49,743 nucleotides of DNA, from contig JADZAA010000038.1 of NCBI GenBank assembly GCA_020852855.1, positions 1 to 49,743 of the forward strand. The letters are read 5' to 3'. The position numbers and the translations under genes are program-made. Under the pieces are notes generated by a model, which worked only from the letters and a program-made list of their open reading frames with translations, made no database searches and was not told the DNA's origin. The DNA comes from Bacteroidota bacterium (GTDB lineage: Bacteria; Bacteroidota; Ignavibacteria; Kapaibacteriales; UBA961). Of this stretch, positions 1 through 8,532 are shown piece by piece. Position 1 is the first letter of the stretch, and the number at the start of each line of letters is the position of its first letter.

Positions 1-2222
1 TAACAGGCGGTTCCAATAATTTTGTAAGTGCTATTTCAGCGGCTGTAATAGGCGGTACGTCCGACAGCTCCACTAACGATAATTCTGTAGTAGCCGGCGG
101 CCAGGGAAACAGAGCCTCCGGCCAGAAGAACTTCATCGGCGGCGGCTCGGATAATAAGACAAACGGCAATAATTCGGCAATTGTAGGCGGACAAGGCCTT
201 ACGCTCGGGGATAATTCACTCGGATTTAATGCTACGGGAACAGCAAATATGATGTCCCAAAATATTGTCTATTTCGGTAATGCTAATACATATATCGGAA
301 ACAGTACCAATAATGCCGGCGAACTGCGCTTTATGGAGCCTACGGCAACTCCGCAGTCTGCAAATTATACTGCTTTCAAAGCACAAGCGCAAAGCGTAGA
401 CGTTACTTATACTTTACCAAATACAGCAGGAACAAACGGACAAGTTTTAACTACCGACGGTAGCGGTGTATTATCTTGGACAACTCCGTCAGGCGGCGGC
501 GGAGGAAATGCCTGGCAGTTACTTGGTAATAGCGGCACTACGGTAAATAATTTTATAGGAACAACGGATAATATGCCGTTGCGTGTTCGCGCCAATAATG
601 CGCAACAAATGCAGTTTAATGTAAACGGCAGTATTCAGCGCGACGGCGGCGGTAGTTCTCGGGGACAAAACGCGGTTGATTTGCAAAATGTAAGAACTTT
701 AGCTACACAAGCCGCTATCGGAACCGCTTCGTTTATTGGTGCCGGGCAAAATAATACGGTAACCGGCGATTATTCTGCAATAGTAGGCGGAAATTCAAAC
801 CAAGCGCAGAATGTAAATAACTTTATCGGCGGCGGGCAAGGCAATACTGCAAATTCCGAAAACTCCGCCGTTGTCGGCGGTGTTGCAAATAGTGCGACAA
901 GTGCTAAGGCTGCAGTTGTCGGCGGACAAAGCAATACAGCAAATGCGGTAAACTCTGCAGTTGTCGGCGGAACAACGAACACGGCATCTAATCAAAATGC
1001 TTTTATCGGCGGCGGGCAAAATAATACCGCGAACGAAATAAACGCTACGATTGTCGGCGGAACAACGAACACGGCCGCAAATCAAAATGCTTTTGTCGGT
1101 GGCGGACAAAGCAATACGGCGAATTCCATAAATTCGGCAATAATCGGCGGCAGCGACAATATCAATAACGGGCAAGCGTCGCTTATCGGTGCGGGTATGA
1201 ATAATACCATAAATGGTAATTACTCTTCAATTCTCGGCGGACAAGGCCTAACCCTTGCAGCAAACTCAGTAGGCTTTAACGGTTCCGGTACTGCCAATAT
1301 GAATTCCCAGAGCAGTATAGCCTATTTCGGCAATGTTAATACCTATATCGGAAATAGTGACAATACAGCCCGCGAACTGCGCTTTATGGAGCCTACCGCT
1401 TTGCCCGGCTCGGCAAATTACACTGCTTTCAAAGCACAAGCGCAAAGCGTAGACGTTACTTATACTTTACCAAATACAGCAGGAACAAACGGGCAAGTTC
1501 TAACAACAGACGGCTCGGGCACATTGTCTTGGACTGCGCCTTTAGGCAGTTTAACTTCCGACTCGGTTTGGAAGATAAACGGAAATACAATTTACGGCGA
1601 TTCGACATCTAAATTCTTAGGCACAACCAATGCAATGCCTTTATCGTTCCGTACCAATAATACCGATCGTATGCGCATTCAATCCAATACCGGAAACGTC
1701 GGTATAAATACTACTGCTCCAAAAGAAAAATTAGAAGTTTCAAACGGTAATGTATTGCTTTCGACTACAAATGCGACTACCGCCTCGCTTCGCTTCCAAG
1801 AGGCTAATGCCGGGGCGGATTATGTGGCATTCAAAGCCCCGTCTACCATACCGGCCAATGTAACTTGGACTTTGCCTAATGCCGACGGAACTAACGGACA
1901 AGTTCTAACCACAAACGGATCGGGCACATTATCATGGACAAATGCCGTTACGGGAGTTACGATTTTGCGCCAGTCTTATCAAATTGATCTCAATGAAATT
2001 GAGCAAGAAGAACAAATTGCAATGAATGTTACGCTTACGGGAGCGCAAACTACCGGTACGGTTTATTGTTCACCTGGAACAGATTTGCCCGAAGGTATTG
2101 TAATTGTATATTGCAGAGTAGTAAGCGCGAATAATGTGAGGGTAGTGTTCAGGAATGAAAGATATCCTTTTGCGGATATAAATCCGGCCCTCATGTGGTT
2201 TCACATTACGGTAATTCAGTAA
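1..2222 (+). CDS. Large repeat-rich surface adhesin (YadA-head-like beta-roll), 5' partial
   Basis: The frame is open from base 3 to the stop at 2220-2222, so the gene begins before the window; the first internal ATG (about 249) is not a credible start. The protein carries two runs of a 15-residue repeat with a V/I-x-G-G core followed by N-T-A, for example AVVGGQSNTANAVNS, separated by a block containing Y-T-L-P-N-T-A-G-T-N-G-Q-V-L. That block recurs three times, the last copy degenerate. The repeats resemble the left-handed beta-roll of YadA-type heads, whose usual period is about 14. The last 90 or so residues form a different, non-repetitive domain, and I see neither a YadA membrane anchor nor a T9SS sorting tail. 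The probable role is an extracellular adhesin or fibre; function is inferred only from repeat architecture. It is followed after 19 bases by another secreted-protein gene. Confidence 0.85.
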   Translation, partial: TGGSNNFVSAISAAVIGGTSDSSTNDNSVVAGGQGNRASGQKNFIGGGSDNKTNGNNSAIVGGQGLTLGDNSLGFNATGTANMMSQNIVYFGNANTYIGNSTNNAGELRFMEPTATPQSANYTAFKAQAQSVDVTYTLPNTAGTNGQVLTTDGSGVLSWTTPSGGGGGNAWQLLGNSGTTVNNFIGTTDNMPLRVRANNAQQMQFNVNGSIQRDGGGSSRGQNAVDLQNVRTLATQAAIGTASFIGAGQNNTVTGDYSAIVGGNSNQAQNVNNFIGGGQGNTANSENSAVVGGVANSATSAKAAVVGGQSNTANAVNSAVVGGTTNTASNQNAFIGGGQNNTANEINATIVGGTTNTAANQNAFVGGGQSNTANSINSAIIGGSDNINNGQASLIGAGMNNTINGNYSSILGGQGLTLAANSVGFNGSGTANMNSQSSIAYFGNVNTYIGNSDNTARELRFMEPTALPGSANYTAFKAQAQSVDVTYTLPNTAGTNGQVLTTDGSGTLSWTAPLGSLTSDSVWKINGNTIYGDSTSKFLGTTNAMPLSFRTNNTDRMRIQSNTGNVGINTTAPKEKLEVSNGNVLLSTTNATTASLRFQEANAGADYVAFKAPSTIPANVTWTLPNADGTNGQVLTTNGSGTLSWTNAVTGVTILRQSYQIDLNEIEQEEQIAMNVTLTGAQTTGTVYCSPGTDLPEGIVIVYCRVVSANNVRVVFRNERYPFADINPALMWFHITVIQ

Positions 2223-2241
2223 TTACACTGCGAGCGTTACC

Positions 2242-2619
2242 ATGAAAATATTTGCCGTAGCTTTGCTTGTTTGTTGCGCTTTGGCATTACCGGCCAAGTC
2301 GCAGATATTCACCAACAGCGGTGCCGTAATTTCGGCCGGAGCGGGTGCCGTTATGCTTATCAACGGTAATGCGCAGCTCTTGGGCGGTGAAATTTCGCTT
2401 GGCGATCGTGCAGAGTTGCGTATAAACGGAACTTTGAATTTTGATGCGGGATTAACTATATTCAATGCCGCTTCCATGGGAATAGTGTCCGGCGATTGTT
2501 TTATCGGAACAAAAGGAGAATTGCGCAGGCTTGGAACGGGCACTTTGTATTTGAATCGTTTCACTCGAAACAGAGGATTGATAATAAACGACGGTGTAAT
2601 TGAGTACGGAATGCCGTAA
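2242..2619 (+). CDS. Small secreted protein of unknown function
   Basis: This 125-residue protein has a clear signal peptide (MKIFAVALLVCCALALPAKSQ, with cleavage likely after KSQ). The mature part is rich in Gly, Asn and short alternating hydrophobic stretches (L-I-N-G-N, L-R-I-N-G-T, L-I-I-N-D-G), as expected of a small beta-helix or beta-solenoid. I do not recognise a family. It lies 19 bases after the repeat adhesin and 47 bases before a larger secreted protein. That neighbour has similar N-x-G-x-I-x-N-x-G phrasing at its N-terminus, so the two may be related in structure and co-expressed. Its job is unknown; it could be an accessory or capping subunit of the adjacent surface proteins. 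Confidence 0.75.
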   Translation: MKIFAVALLVCCALALPAKSQIFTNSGAVISAGAGAVMLINGNAQLLGGEISLGDRAELRINGTLNFDAGLTIFNAASMGIVSGDCFIGTKGELRRLGTGTLYLNRFTRNRGLIINDGVIEYGMP

Positions 2620-2666
2620 AAGCGGATAATTCGGAAAAAGACCTCGAAAACAGAGGCATAGCACGC

Positions 2667-5036
2667 ATGAAATCAAGTATTTACATATTGTTTGCCGCAG
2701 CCTTCGCATCGGCTTTCGGTATTGCGTCGGGACAGAATTTGCTGAACGACACAACCGGCCGCATAGTCAATCGGGGCATATTGCGCTTGGTTGCCGATTC
2801 TGCCAAATTCGGCAATGCACAGCCAAATATCAAAGATATTGATAATCAAGGTGTTATCGAATTTACCGGGCGGCACGGAACATTTACCGAAGCCGATTTC
2901 GGTTATTCGTTTCTTGGCGATGCCGGCTCCACCGCACTTGGAACTACGGTTGCTTTCCGAGTTCCGGGAACAACGCGGTACAGCCATGCAACCGCCGACA
3001 CGCAATACGCACAAGCACGTTATTTTACCAATCTCGATTTGGACAAGCAATCACCCAAATTTATGCCGAACGACATTTATGTGGGTGGTTTATACAGCGT
3101 TTCATCGAAATCCGGCGGCCGGAGATACGAAGGAACTTTCCATTACGACGGCTCGGCACGTCAGATTATTTACCCTGAAAACAGCAATGTATTTCGCGTA
3201 AACCGATATTACAACCTTGATTTATTGGTTAGCGACGGTACAAGTAAAAGCGTCAAATTTCTCGATACCGCATTAGTTGCCCGATTAGACGGCGTATTAA
3301 CCTCAAGTGTGCAGGCACCGCTTACGCTTGCAGGCTCAATGTTGCTTGGAAGCGACGGCCGAGATACGTCCGTAACCAACGGAACGGTAGATGTGATTAG
3401 CGACGGTCAATTGGAAATGGGGCGGCGGCCGATTCGTTACAATGCCGATGTAACCGTAACACAAGGAAAAATTTACGCACCCGATACAGCCGGTTCCATG
3501 CATATAACTGCAAATGCAACTTTGTTGCTTGCAGGCGATAAAGGCCGAATTGATATGCGTGAAAATACTTTGATGACGGTAACGGGAGATTATAGCAATG
3601 CGGGTGCGGGAACAAATGTCTCGTTCAACAAAACTTCTACAGTTGTATTCGACGGTAAAGCGGGGCAGGGAATAGAGCGAACTTTGGCAACCAATCCTTA
3701 CGGCAATGTGCATACATTGCTTGCAAAAACGGCACGAGGCGATGTATTCGCAGCGAATAATCTTACGGTTGAGAACGGCGATATTCAGATGAATAAGGAT
3801 ACGCTGACAATGCTTGACGCCGGTTTGCAACCGCGCTATGTAAGCGGTTTGGAAGAAGTAATCGGGGCTATGCGCCGTGCGAATATCGGCAGTAATTCTT
3901 CGGTGTATGGTTTTAACAATGCCGCAACAAACGTAACGTTTTCTTCCGATGCCGCTACGTACCCGAGCGAGATGACATTGACGGTAACACCTTCGGCCGC
4001 ACCGTCGAATCCGCCGGTTCGATATTTCAATTTGACGGACGTAAATCGCAGAATTATAGTAGGTTACTCCGATACGTCAAAGCAATGGCAGGCTACTTTT
4101 CGCGTTGGTTATCGAGATACGGAGGCTGCAAATCTCGACCAATCCAAATTGGTTTTCTACGAAAATTGGGCTGACAGTGCCAAAGAAATCAAAACCGATG
4201 TTATTAACCCGTCATTTATATATTCCAGGCAACCGACCGCGCCTTCGGCTTTCGGCTATCTTGAATTACCCGGCATTCACGCCGCAAGTGTGGCCGGTGT
4301 AGCAGGTTCGGCTGTATTTCAATCGGGGCATGACCTTGTGTTGCGCACAAGCGGCCCCGCACCTTTGATTATATTTGCCAAAGCATTTTTGGAGGGTGCA
4401 TATCGCGGCAATGAAGCCATGGGCTTCGAGCTTCTTAATCGCGATTTGTTGCCGCTTTCGCCTCCGGCCATGTATCCGTATAATCTGGACCCTGCGCGTG
4501 TAAATCAAACCGTAGTAAAAATTCCCGATTCGGTTGTGGATTGGGTAACTCTTGAATTTCGCTCGCAACTGACGGGCGGCACACGCTACTATCGCAACTG
4601 TTTCATACGCGATAACGGAACTTTGGTGGATTTTGACGGAAAAAGCCCCATAATTCTGCCGATGAAACAGCCGGGAGATTATTATGTGATATTACGCCAC
4701 AGAAATCACTTGGCTGTTGTTACGGAGTCGCCTTTTGCCCTTGGCGCTGCCTCGACAATCAATACTCTCGACTTTTCCAATCCGAATATTGTATCCGGCG
4801 GATTCTCCGCACTTAAGCCCGTGGAACTTATTGGCACAAGATATGTGTATGGACTTGTGGCCGGCGATACAGACGGCAACGGCATAGTTAATGACCTTGA
4901 TTACACAAGAGTTTGGAATGAGCGGGATTATGAAAACTATCTGAATTCCGACTCACAACTGAACGGAATCGTAAATACGCTCGACTTCAACGTCAGTTGG
5001 AATAATCGTTTGCGCCAAACATTCGTTACGCCTTAA
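2667..5036 (+). CDS. Large secreted protein with C-terminal dockerin-like domain
   Basis: This 789-residue protein starts with a signal peptide (M-K-S-S-I-Y-I-L-F-A-A-A-F-A-S-A, cleavage near G-I-A-S-G-Q). The body is beta-rich and without a family I recognise. The last 55-60 residues contain two Ca-loop-like segments, G-D-T-D-G-N-G-I-V-N-D-L-D and about 30 residues later S-Q-L-N-G-I-V-N-T-L-D-F. This is the duplicated D-x-N-G-x-V-x-x-x-D pattern of type I dockerins, a module often found at the end of Bacteroidota secreted proteins. The second loop is degenerate, with Q-L-N where D-x-N would be expected. The gene lies between two other secreted-protein genes on the same strand, 24 bases before one that carries a T9SS-like tail. 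It could be tethered to that neighbour through the dockerin; this is inference. Confidence 0.82.
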   Translation: MKSSIYILFAAAFASAFGIASGQNLLNDTTGRIVNRGILRLVADSAKFGNAQPNIKDIDNQGVIEFTGRHGTFTEADFGYSFLGDAGSTALGTTVAFRVPGTTRYSHATADTQYAQARYFTNLDLDKQSPKFMPNDIYVGGLYSVSSKSGGRRYEGTFHYDGSARQIIYPENSNVFRVNRYYNLDLLVSDGTSKSVKFLDTALVARLDGVLTSSVQAPLTLAGSMLLGSDGRDTSVTNGTVDVISDGQLEMGRRPIRYNADVTVTQGKIYAPDTAGSMHITANATLLLAGDKGRIDMRENTLMTVTGDYSNAGAGTNVSFNKTSTVVFDGKAGQGIERTLATNPYGNVHTLLAKTARGDVFAANNLTVENGDIQMNKDTLTMLDAGLQPRYVSGLEEVIGAMRRANIGSNSSVYGFNNAATNVTFSSDAATYPSEMTLTVTPSAAPSNPPVRYFNLTDVNRRIIVGYSDTSKQWQATFRVGYRDTEAANLDQSKLVFYENWADSAKEIKTDVINPSFIYSRQPTAPSAFGYLELPGIHAASVAGVAGSAVFQSGHDLVLRTSGPAPLIIFAKAFLEGAYRGNEAMGFELLNRDLLPLSPPAMYPYNLDPARVNQTVVKIPDSVVDWVTLEFRSQLTGGTRYYRNCFIRDNGTLVDFDGKSPIILPMKQPGDYYVILRHRNHLAVVTESPFALGAASTINTLDFSNPNIVSGGFSALKPVELIGTRYVYGLVAGDTDGNGIVNDLDYTRVWNERDYENYLNSDSQLNGIVNTLDFNVSWNNRLRQTFVTP

Positions 5037-5060
5037 TATCGCCTTGAACGAAGAAGTAAA

Positions 5061-6338
5061 ATGAAAAATGCATTATACATAGCGGCGGCGTTTTTGGCTG
5101 CGTTTTGTCTCGGAGCGGCGTTTTCTTCGGAAGTGCGGGCGCAACAAGTTGACACATTATTGCAGGTAGGCGTAATAGATGCGCAGGTTTCGGAGGATAC
5201 GCTGGAATTTACATTGGGGCTTACGCGCCTGAATAATATATGGGAGCGTTGGGCTAACGGAACATTTGAATTGTTGGTAAACCCGGTGCCGTCGCAGGAC
5301 ATATTGCAAATTTCGCTTATTCCCGGGACCACTCAACTAAACGCCGGCTATGTGATAACGCCGCGCATCGTAACGCAAACGCTTGTGCCAAGCAGTAAAT
5401 TGACGCAACAGCGCATCAGCGTTACAATATTGGGACCGGAGCAGTTTGCGCAGGCTATGCCCGTGGATATTGACACTTCTAAACCGCTTTTGATTGGGCG
5501 TTTCCGCGTAATACGAACGGATAATCAACCGTTTCAAGAGCCGGTCGACATCGCTTGGTTAGGCGATTATACGTATTATCAGGCAACTGCATATAAAATT
5601 GACAAGGATAATACGCCTTGGCATATAAGCGATGATAACATAGAAATGGCGGCCAATACCAAATATATTGCCGGGCGCACGGAATTACCGCCGTCTATTC
5701 TGTTCGATTGTTCGTCTTTTCTGATAAAATATCTGGGTAGCCGCGTTGTTCGCCTGAATTGGGAAACGCAGTCGGAGCGCAACTTGAAAGGCTTCATAGT
5801 CGTTCGCGGGCTTTTGCCGTTTGGCGAAACCGATACGAACAGAGTGGAATTTACCGATACAATAGCCACGTATCATACAAATGCGGCTATGCGGGCAAAA
5901 GGAATACGCGGCAAGGGCGCACAGTATTCGCTGATAGACACGGCCGGTTTGCGCGGCGAGTTTTACTTCTATAAAGTTCTCGCCTACGACACAACCGACA
6001 AACGAACGGCCTCTTGTATAAAAGGCGTGAACGTACCGTTTGCCGTAATCAGCGCGGCCGCGCCGCAACCCAATCCGTTTACGCAAAAAACGACGGTTGA
6101 GTACACACTTGACGACGATGTATATTTGACGTGTAAGGTATATAATGCCGCCGGTCAGCAAATAGAAACATTGATAAATAATCAGTTTATGAAACTTGGC
6201 AAGTATACGGTAGATTTTATAGCGTCGCCGTTTGCCTTGCAAGGAATGTACGATATTATATTTATTGCTTCACCCGTCAGCGACAATTCCATCGAATTAT
6301 CGCGTGCCGTGGTCAAGGTGCAGTTACTTCGCCATTAA
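5061..6338 (+). CDS. Secreted protein with T9SS type A-like sorting domain
   Basis: This 425-residue protein has an N-terminal signal peptide ending near E-V-R-A-Q-Q. Residues about 30-200 are a beta-rich domain. Residues about 225-325 match the FN3-like region common in T9SS cargo: L-N-W-E-T-Q-S-E-R-N-L-K-G-F, then Y-S-L-I-D-T and F-Y-F-Y-K-V. The end has the type A sorting layout: P-Q-P-N-P-F, V-E-Y-T-L, C-K-V-Y-N-A-A-G-Q-Q, G-M-Y-D-I-I-F and a final V-V-K-V-Q-L-L. T9SS cargo of this kind is exported across the outer membrane and usually anchored to the surface. The N-terminal domain might be cohesin-like and so a partner for the dockerin-like tail of the gene just upstream (24-base gap); I cannot confirm the fold by eye. 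Confidence 0.82.
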   Translation: MKNALYIAAAFLAAFCLGAAFSSEVRAQQVDTLLQVGVIDAQVSEDTLEFTLGLTRLNNIWERWANGTFELLVNPVPSQDILQISLIPGTTQLNAGYVITPRIVTQTLVPSSKLTQQRISVTILGPEQFAQAMPVDIDTSKPLLIGRFRVIRTDNQPFQEPVDIAWLGDYTYYQATAYKIDKDNTPWHISDDNIEMAANTKYIAGRTELPPSILFDCSSFLIKYLGSRVVRLNWETQSERNLKGFIVVRGLLPFGETDTNRVEFTDTIATYHTNAAMRAKGIRGKGAQYSLIDTAGLRGEFYFYKVLAYDTTDKRTASCIKGVNVPFAVISAAAPQPNPFTQKTTVEYTLDDDVYLTCKVYNAAGQQIETLINNQFMKLGKYTVDFIASPFALQGMYDIIFIASPVSDNSIELSRAVVKVQLLRH

Positions 6339-6462
6339 TGTGGCATATAAACTGCGGTTAATTTTTTTTGATGTTTTCCAAGATTCCGGAACACATCTGA
6401 TTTTTGGGGTAAATTCGCGTTTGATTGCATAATAAACAATCAGGCTGTCGCTTCAAAAGAAT

Positions 6463-7971
6463 ATGAGTATGCACGTAATACACAGCATTGCAATACGGCG
6501 TTTTTATACGGTGAGCATTATCGCCGTAGCGGTGGCGTTTTGCCTTGCGGGATATGCTGTTTCATATTCTCAGTCTTTCACGGAAGAGTTCCGCGAAGTT
6601 GAAGCATTACAATCGAAAGACACAGTATTTCGTATCCGTCGGGACGGTTCGTTCCGTTTCGGCATACAGGCCGGCGGCAGCGGCAGTTACTATATCGGCG
6701 CACTCAAAATTCCCCGCATAGCCGCCGATTTGAAGCGCGGATTGATAGACGTTACTTCCGGCGACGGGGCGGGCTATTTTATAGGTGCGGTAGCGGAGTA
6801 CCTGTCGCCTTCTGCGGCATGGGGTGCAGCCCTTAAAATCAATGCAGTAGATACTCGATTCGGCAACGGTATATCCGAACCGCTTAATATAGATTCCTCG
6901 CTGAAATACGTTTCGCAGACCAAGGTTAATTATCTGACCGTATCGCCCGAGGTTCGCTATAATTTACCTGTTGACGGGCTTTATTTGCTTGGTGGAATAG
7001 ACTTTGAAATACTTACTTCTTCCGAAAGTAGAATAGGGCGGCAGTTCAATAATGTAGGCGATATAGCCCAACTTGCCCGCGATACCACGTTTACTCCAAA
7101 TTCGTTTCGTCTTGGCGGGCACATCGGCGTGGGTTATGATATGTTTTCTGCCAATCTTCCGCCAAGTTTGCGCTTCCGTATAACTCCATTTGTAACCGCA
7201 CAGACAGGCAGTCTGGTGGCCTCTTCGCTTGGTTCGTCGTGGAATTCGGTTATAGGTAATGCCGGCATAGCCTTGAAGTTAAGCTTCGATAACGTAACGG
7301 ACAGCATTATTCCTTACAATCCGAATTACGTAGAACCGCCCAGATATTTGGCCTCGGCGCAATACGAGCGCGGTATTTCGTTTGCCGAAGCGCCGGTTGT
7401 TTCCCGCAAAATAGAAGTTCTGGATCTTACGGTTTCGTCAATAGAAATTCCGGAAGAAGAAACGCCGCGTATACAGACTATTGCCAGCCGACAGCCGGAG
7501 CAGTCCGATACTCCGGTACGCAGCGGCGGCGAAACTATTGCCGCAACCGAAATTCCGAGCATTTCCAACAGCGAAACACTTCGGCAAGAAATAAACTCTT
7601 CCGAAACTACTCCCGCCGTAAAAATAACGGCTAACGGCGAAATTAAACATTTCTCGTTTTCCGCTTCAACGTCGCTGAATCTTGGTGCAGAGGCGCAGAA
7701 ATACCTTGATGCCGTGGCCGAATACCTAAAAGCCAACCCGCGTTCGGTTGTTCGCGTTGTCGGCCATTCCGACAATGCCGGCAGCAGTACCGAACAGCAG
7801 ACATTATCCGAGCGTCGGGCGCAACAGGCTATGGAATATCTGCGTCGTAAGGGGATAGCGCAAGGAAGGATATTTCCCTCTGCCAAAGGCGCACGCGAAC
7901 CGCTTGCCGATAATGCCACCGAGCAGGGGCGCCGCCGCAACCGAAGAGTTGATATTCGGGTAGAACAATAA
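6463..7971 (+). CDS. OmpA-family outer-membrane protein with N-terminal beta-barrel
   Basis: This 502-residue protein has a long signal peptide (residues about 1-38, ending A-V-S-Y-S-Q-S). Residues about 60-285 alternate polar and hydrophobic residues with many Gly and aromatics, as in an outer-membrane barrel. A Ser/Thr/Glu-rich linker follows (about 300-390). The last 110 residues are an OmpA C-terminal peptidoglycan-binding domain: V-R-V-V-G-H-S-D-N-A-G, L-S-E-R-R-A-Q-Q and E-Q-G-R-R-R-N-R-R-V-D-I. The Asp of G-H-S-D and the Arg of L-S-E-R-R are the diaminopimelate-contacting positions known for the family, and both are present. The protein probably links outer membrane and cell wall. A 124-base gap separates it from the T9SS-cargo gene upstream, so it may have its own promoter. 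Confidence 0.9.
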   Translation: MSMHVIHSIAIRRFYTVSIIAVAVAFCLAGYAVSYSQSFTEEFREVEALQSKDTVFRIRRDGSFRFGIQAGGSGSYYIGALKIPRIAADLKRGLIDVTSGDGAGYFIGAVAEYLSPSAAWGAALKINAVDTRFGNGISEPLNIDSSLKYVSQTKVNYLTVSPEVRYNLPVDGLYLLGGIDFEILTSSESRIGRQFNNVGDIAQLARDTTFTPNSFRLGGHIGVGYDMFSANLPPSLRFRITPFVTAQTGSLVASSLGSSWNSVIGNAGIALKLSFDNVTDSIIPYNPNYVEPPRYLASAQYERGISFAEAPVVSRKIEVLDLTVSSIEIPEEETPRIQTIASRQPEQSDTPVRSGGETIAATEIPSISNSETLRQEINSSETTPAVKITANGEIKHFSFSASTSLNLGAEAQKYLDAVAEYLKANPRSVVRVVGHSDNAGSSTEQQTLSERRAQQAMEYLRRKGIAQGRIFPSAKGAREPLADNATEQGRRRNRRVDIRVEQ

Positions 7972-8018
7972 ATTTTAGTTTGCCGTTTAAGTTTTAAGCC
8001 GAATTAGTTGCAAAACGT

Positions 8019-8026
8019 TATTTTTG
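8019..8026 (+). promoter_or_regulatory. Putative -7 promoter box TATTTTTG
   Basis: TATTTTTG fits the Bacteroidota -7 consensus TAnnTTTG and ends 43 bases before the ATG chosen for the receiver gene at 8070. The same octamer precedes four other plus-strand genes in this window. No convincing -33 TTTG is visible here. Confidence 0.4.
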
Positions 8027-8069
8027 CGGCAGTCCCAATGTGTATCAAAAAAACCTCGGAGCAATTTCT

Positions 8070-8462
8070 ATGACCGAACATACCTCCACGATTTGCATCA
8101 TAGAGGATAATGCGGCGATTCGAAAACTTTTCAGCGTTATATTAAAAAAAAACGGTTTTGCGATAGTCGAGTTTGAAGAAGGTACATCGGCTATGGCCTG
8201 GCTGCGGGAAAATATGCCGACGGCTGTTCTATGCGACGATATATTGCCCGATATTAACGGGCGCGATATTATCAAACTGATTCGTCAGTTTCCCGGCGGA
8301 AAACGATTCTGTGTTATAGCGACAACCGGCTTCGCTTTGGTTGCTGACCGCGACCGATACATTGCGCTCGGGTTCGACGGCTACATATCTAAGCCTATAA
8401 ATACAATGACTTTCACGGAAGAAATCCGGGAAGTTATAGCCTCCAAAGCGTCGGCAACGTAA
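8070..8462 (+). CDS. Single-domain response regulator (CheY-like receiver)
   Basis: This protein of about 130 residues consists only of a receiver domain. The acidic pair E12-D13 (I-I-E-D-N), phospho-acceptor D57 (C-D-D-I-L-P-D-I-N-G), T85/T86 (I-A-T-T-G) and K108 (I-S-K-P) are all present, so it should be phosphorylatable. The frame is open up to a GTG at 8040, but ATG 8070 is preferred: it is preceded by CGGAG at a normal distance and gives the usual short lead before the first strand. With no output domain it probably acts through protein contacts. The next gene is a kinase-like sensor, 70 bases downstream, the obvious candidate partner, although that protein lacks a normal ATP-binding domain (see its entry). 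Confidence 0.93.
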   Translation: MTEHTSTICIIEDNAAIRKLFSVILKKNGFAIVEFEEGTSAMAWLRENMPTAVLCDDILPDINGRDIIKLIRQFPGGKRFCVIATTGFALVADRDRYIALGFDGYISKPINTMTFTEEIREVIASKASAT

Positions 8463-8532
8463 CTTATCGTTTTCGGCCATGAGTATCCGTTAATTTTGAT
8501 AGATTGCGTATAAGTTTAATTTCCAATATATT

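Noticed and set aside
961-1075. Short direct repeats with regular spacing, considered as a CRISPR array
   Set aside because: The repeats are codons of the 15-residue protein repeat, keep frame, are imperfect, and no cas gene is near.
770-1175. Pro-rich minus-strand frames in the adhesin repeats
   Set aside because: They are the antisense image of the Gly-rich 15-residue repeats, which is why they look repetitive.
7326-7940. 204-codon minus-strand frame within the OmpA-family gene
   Set aside because: Lies wholly opposite an intact OmpA C-terminal domain and linker; no independent signal.
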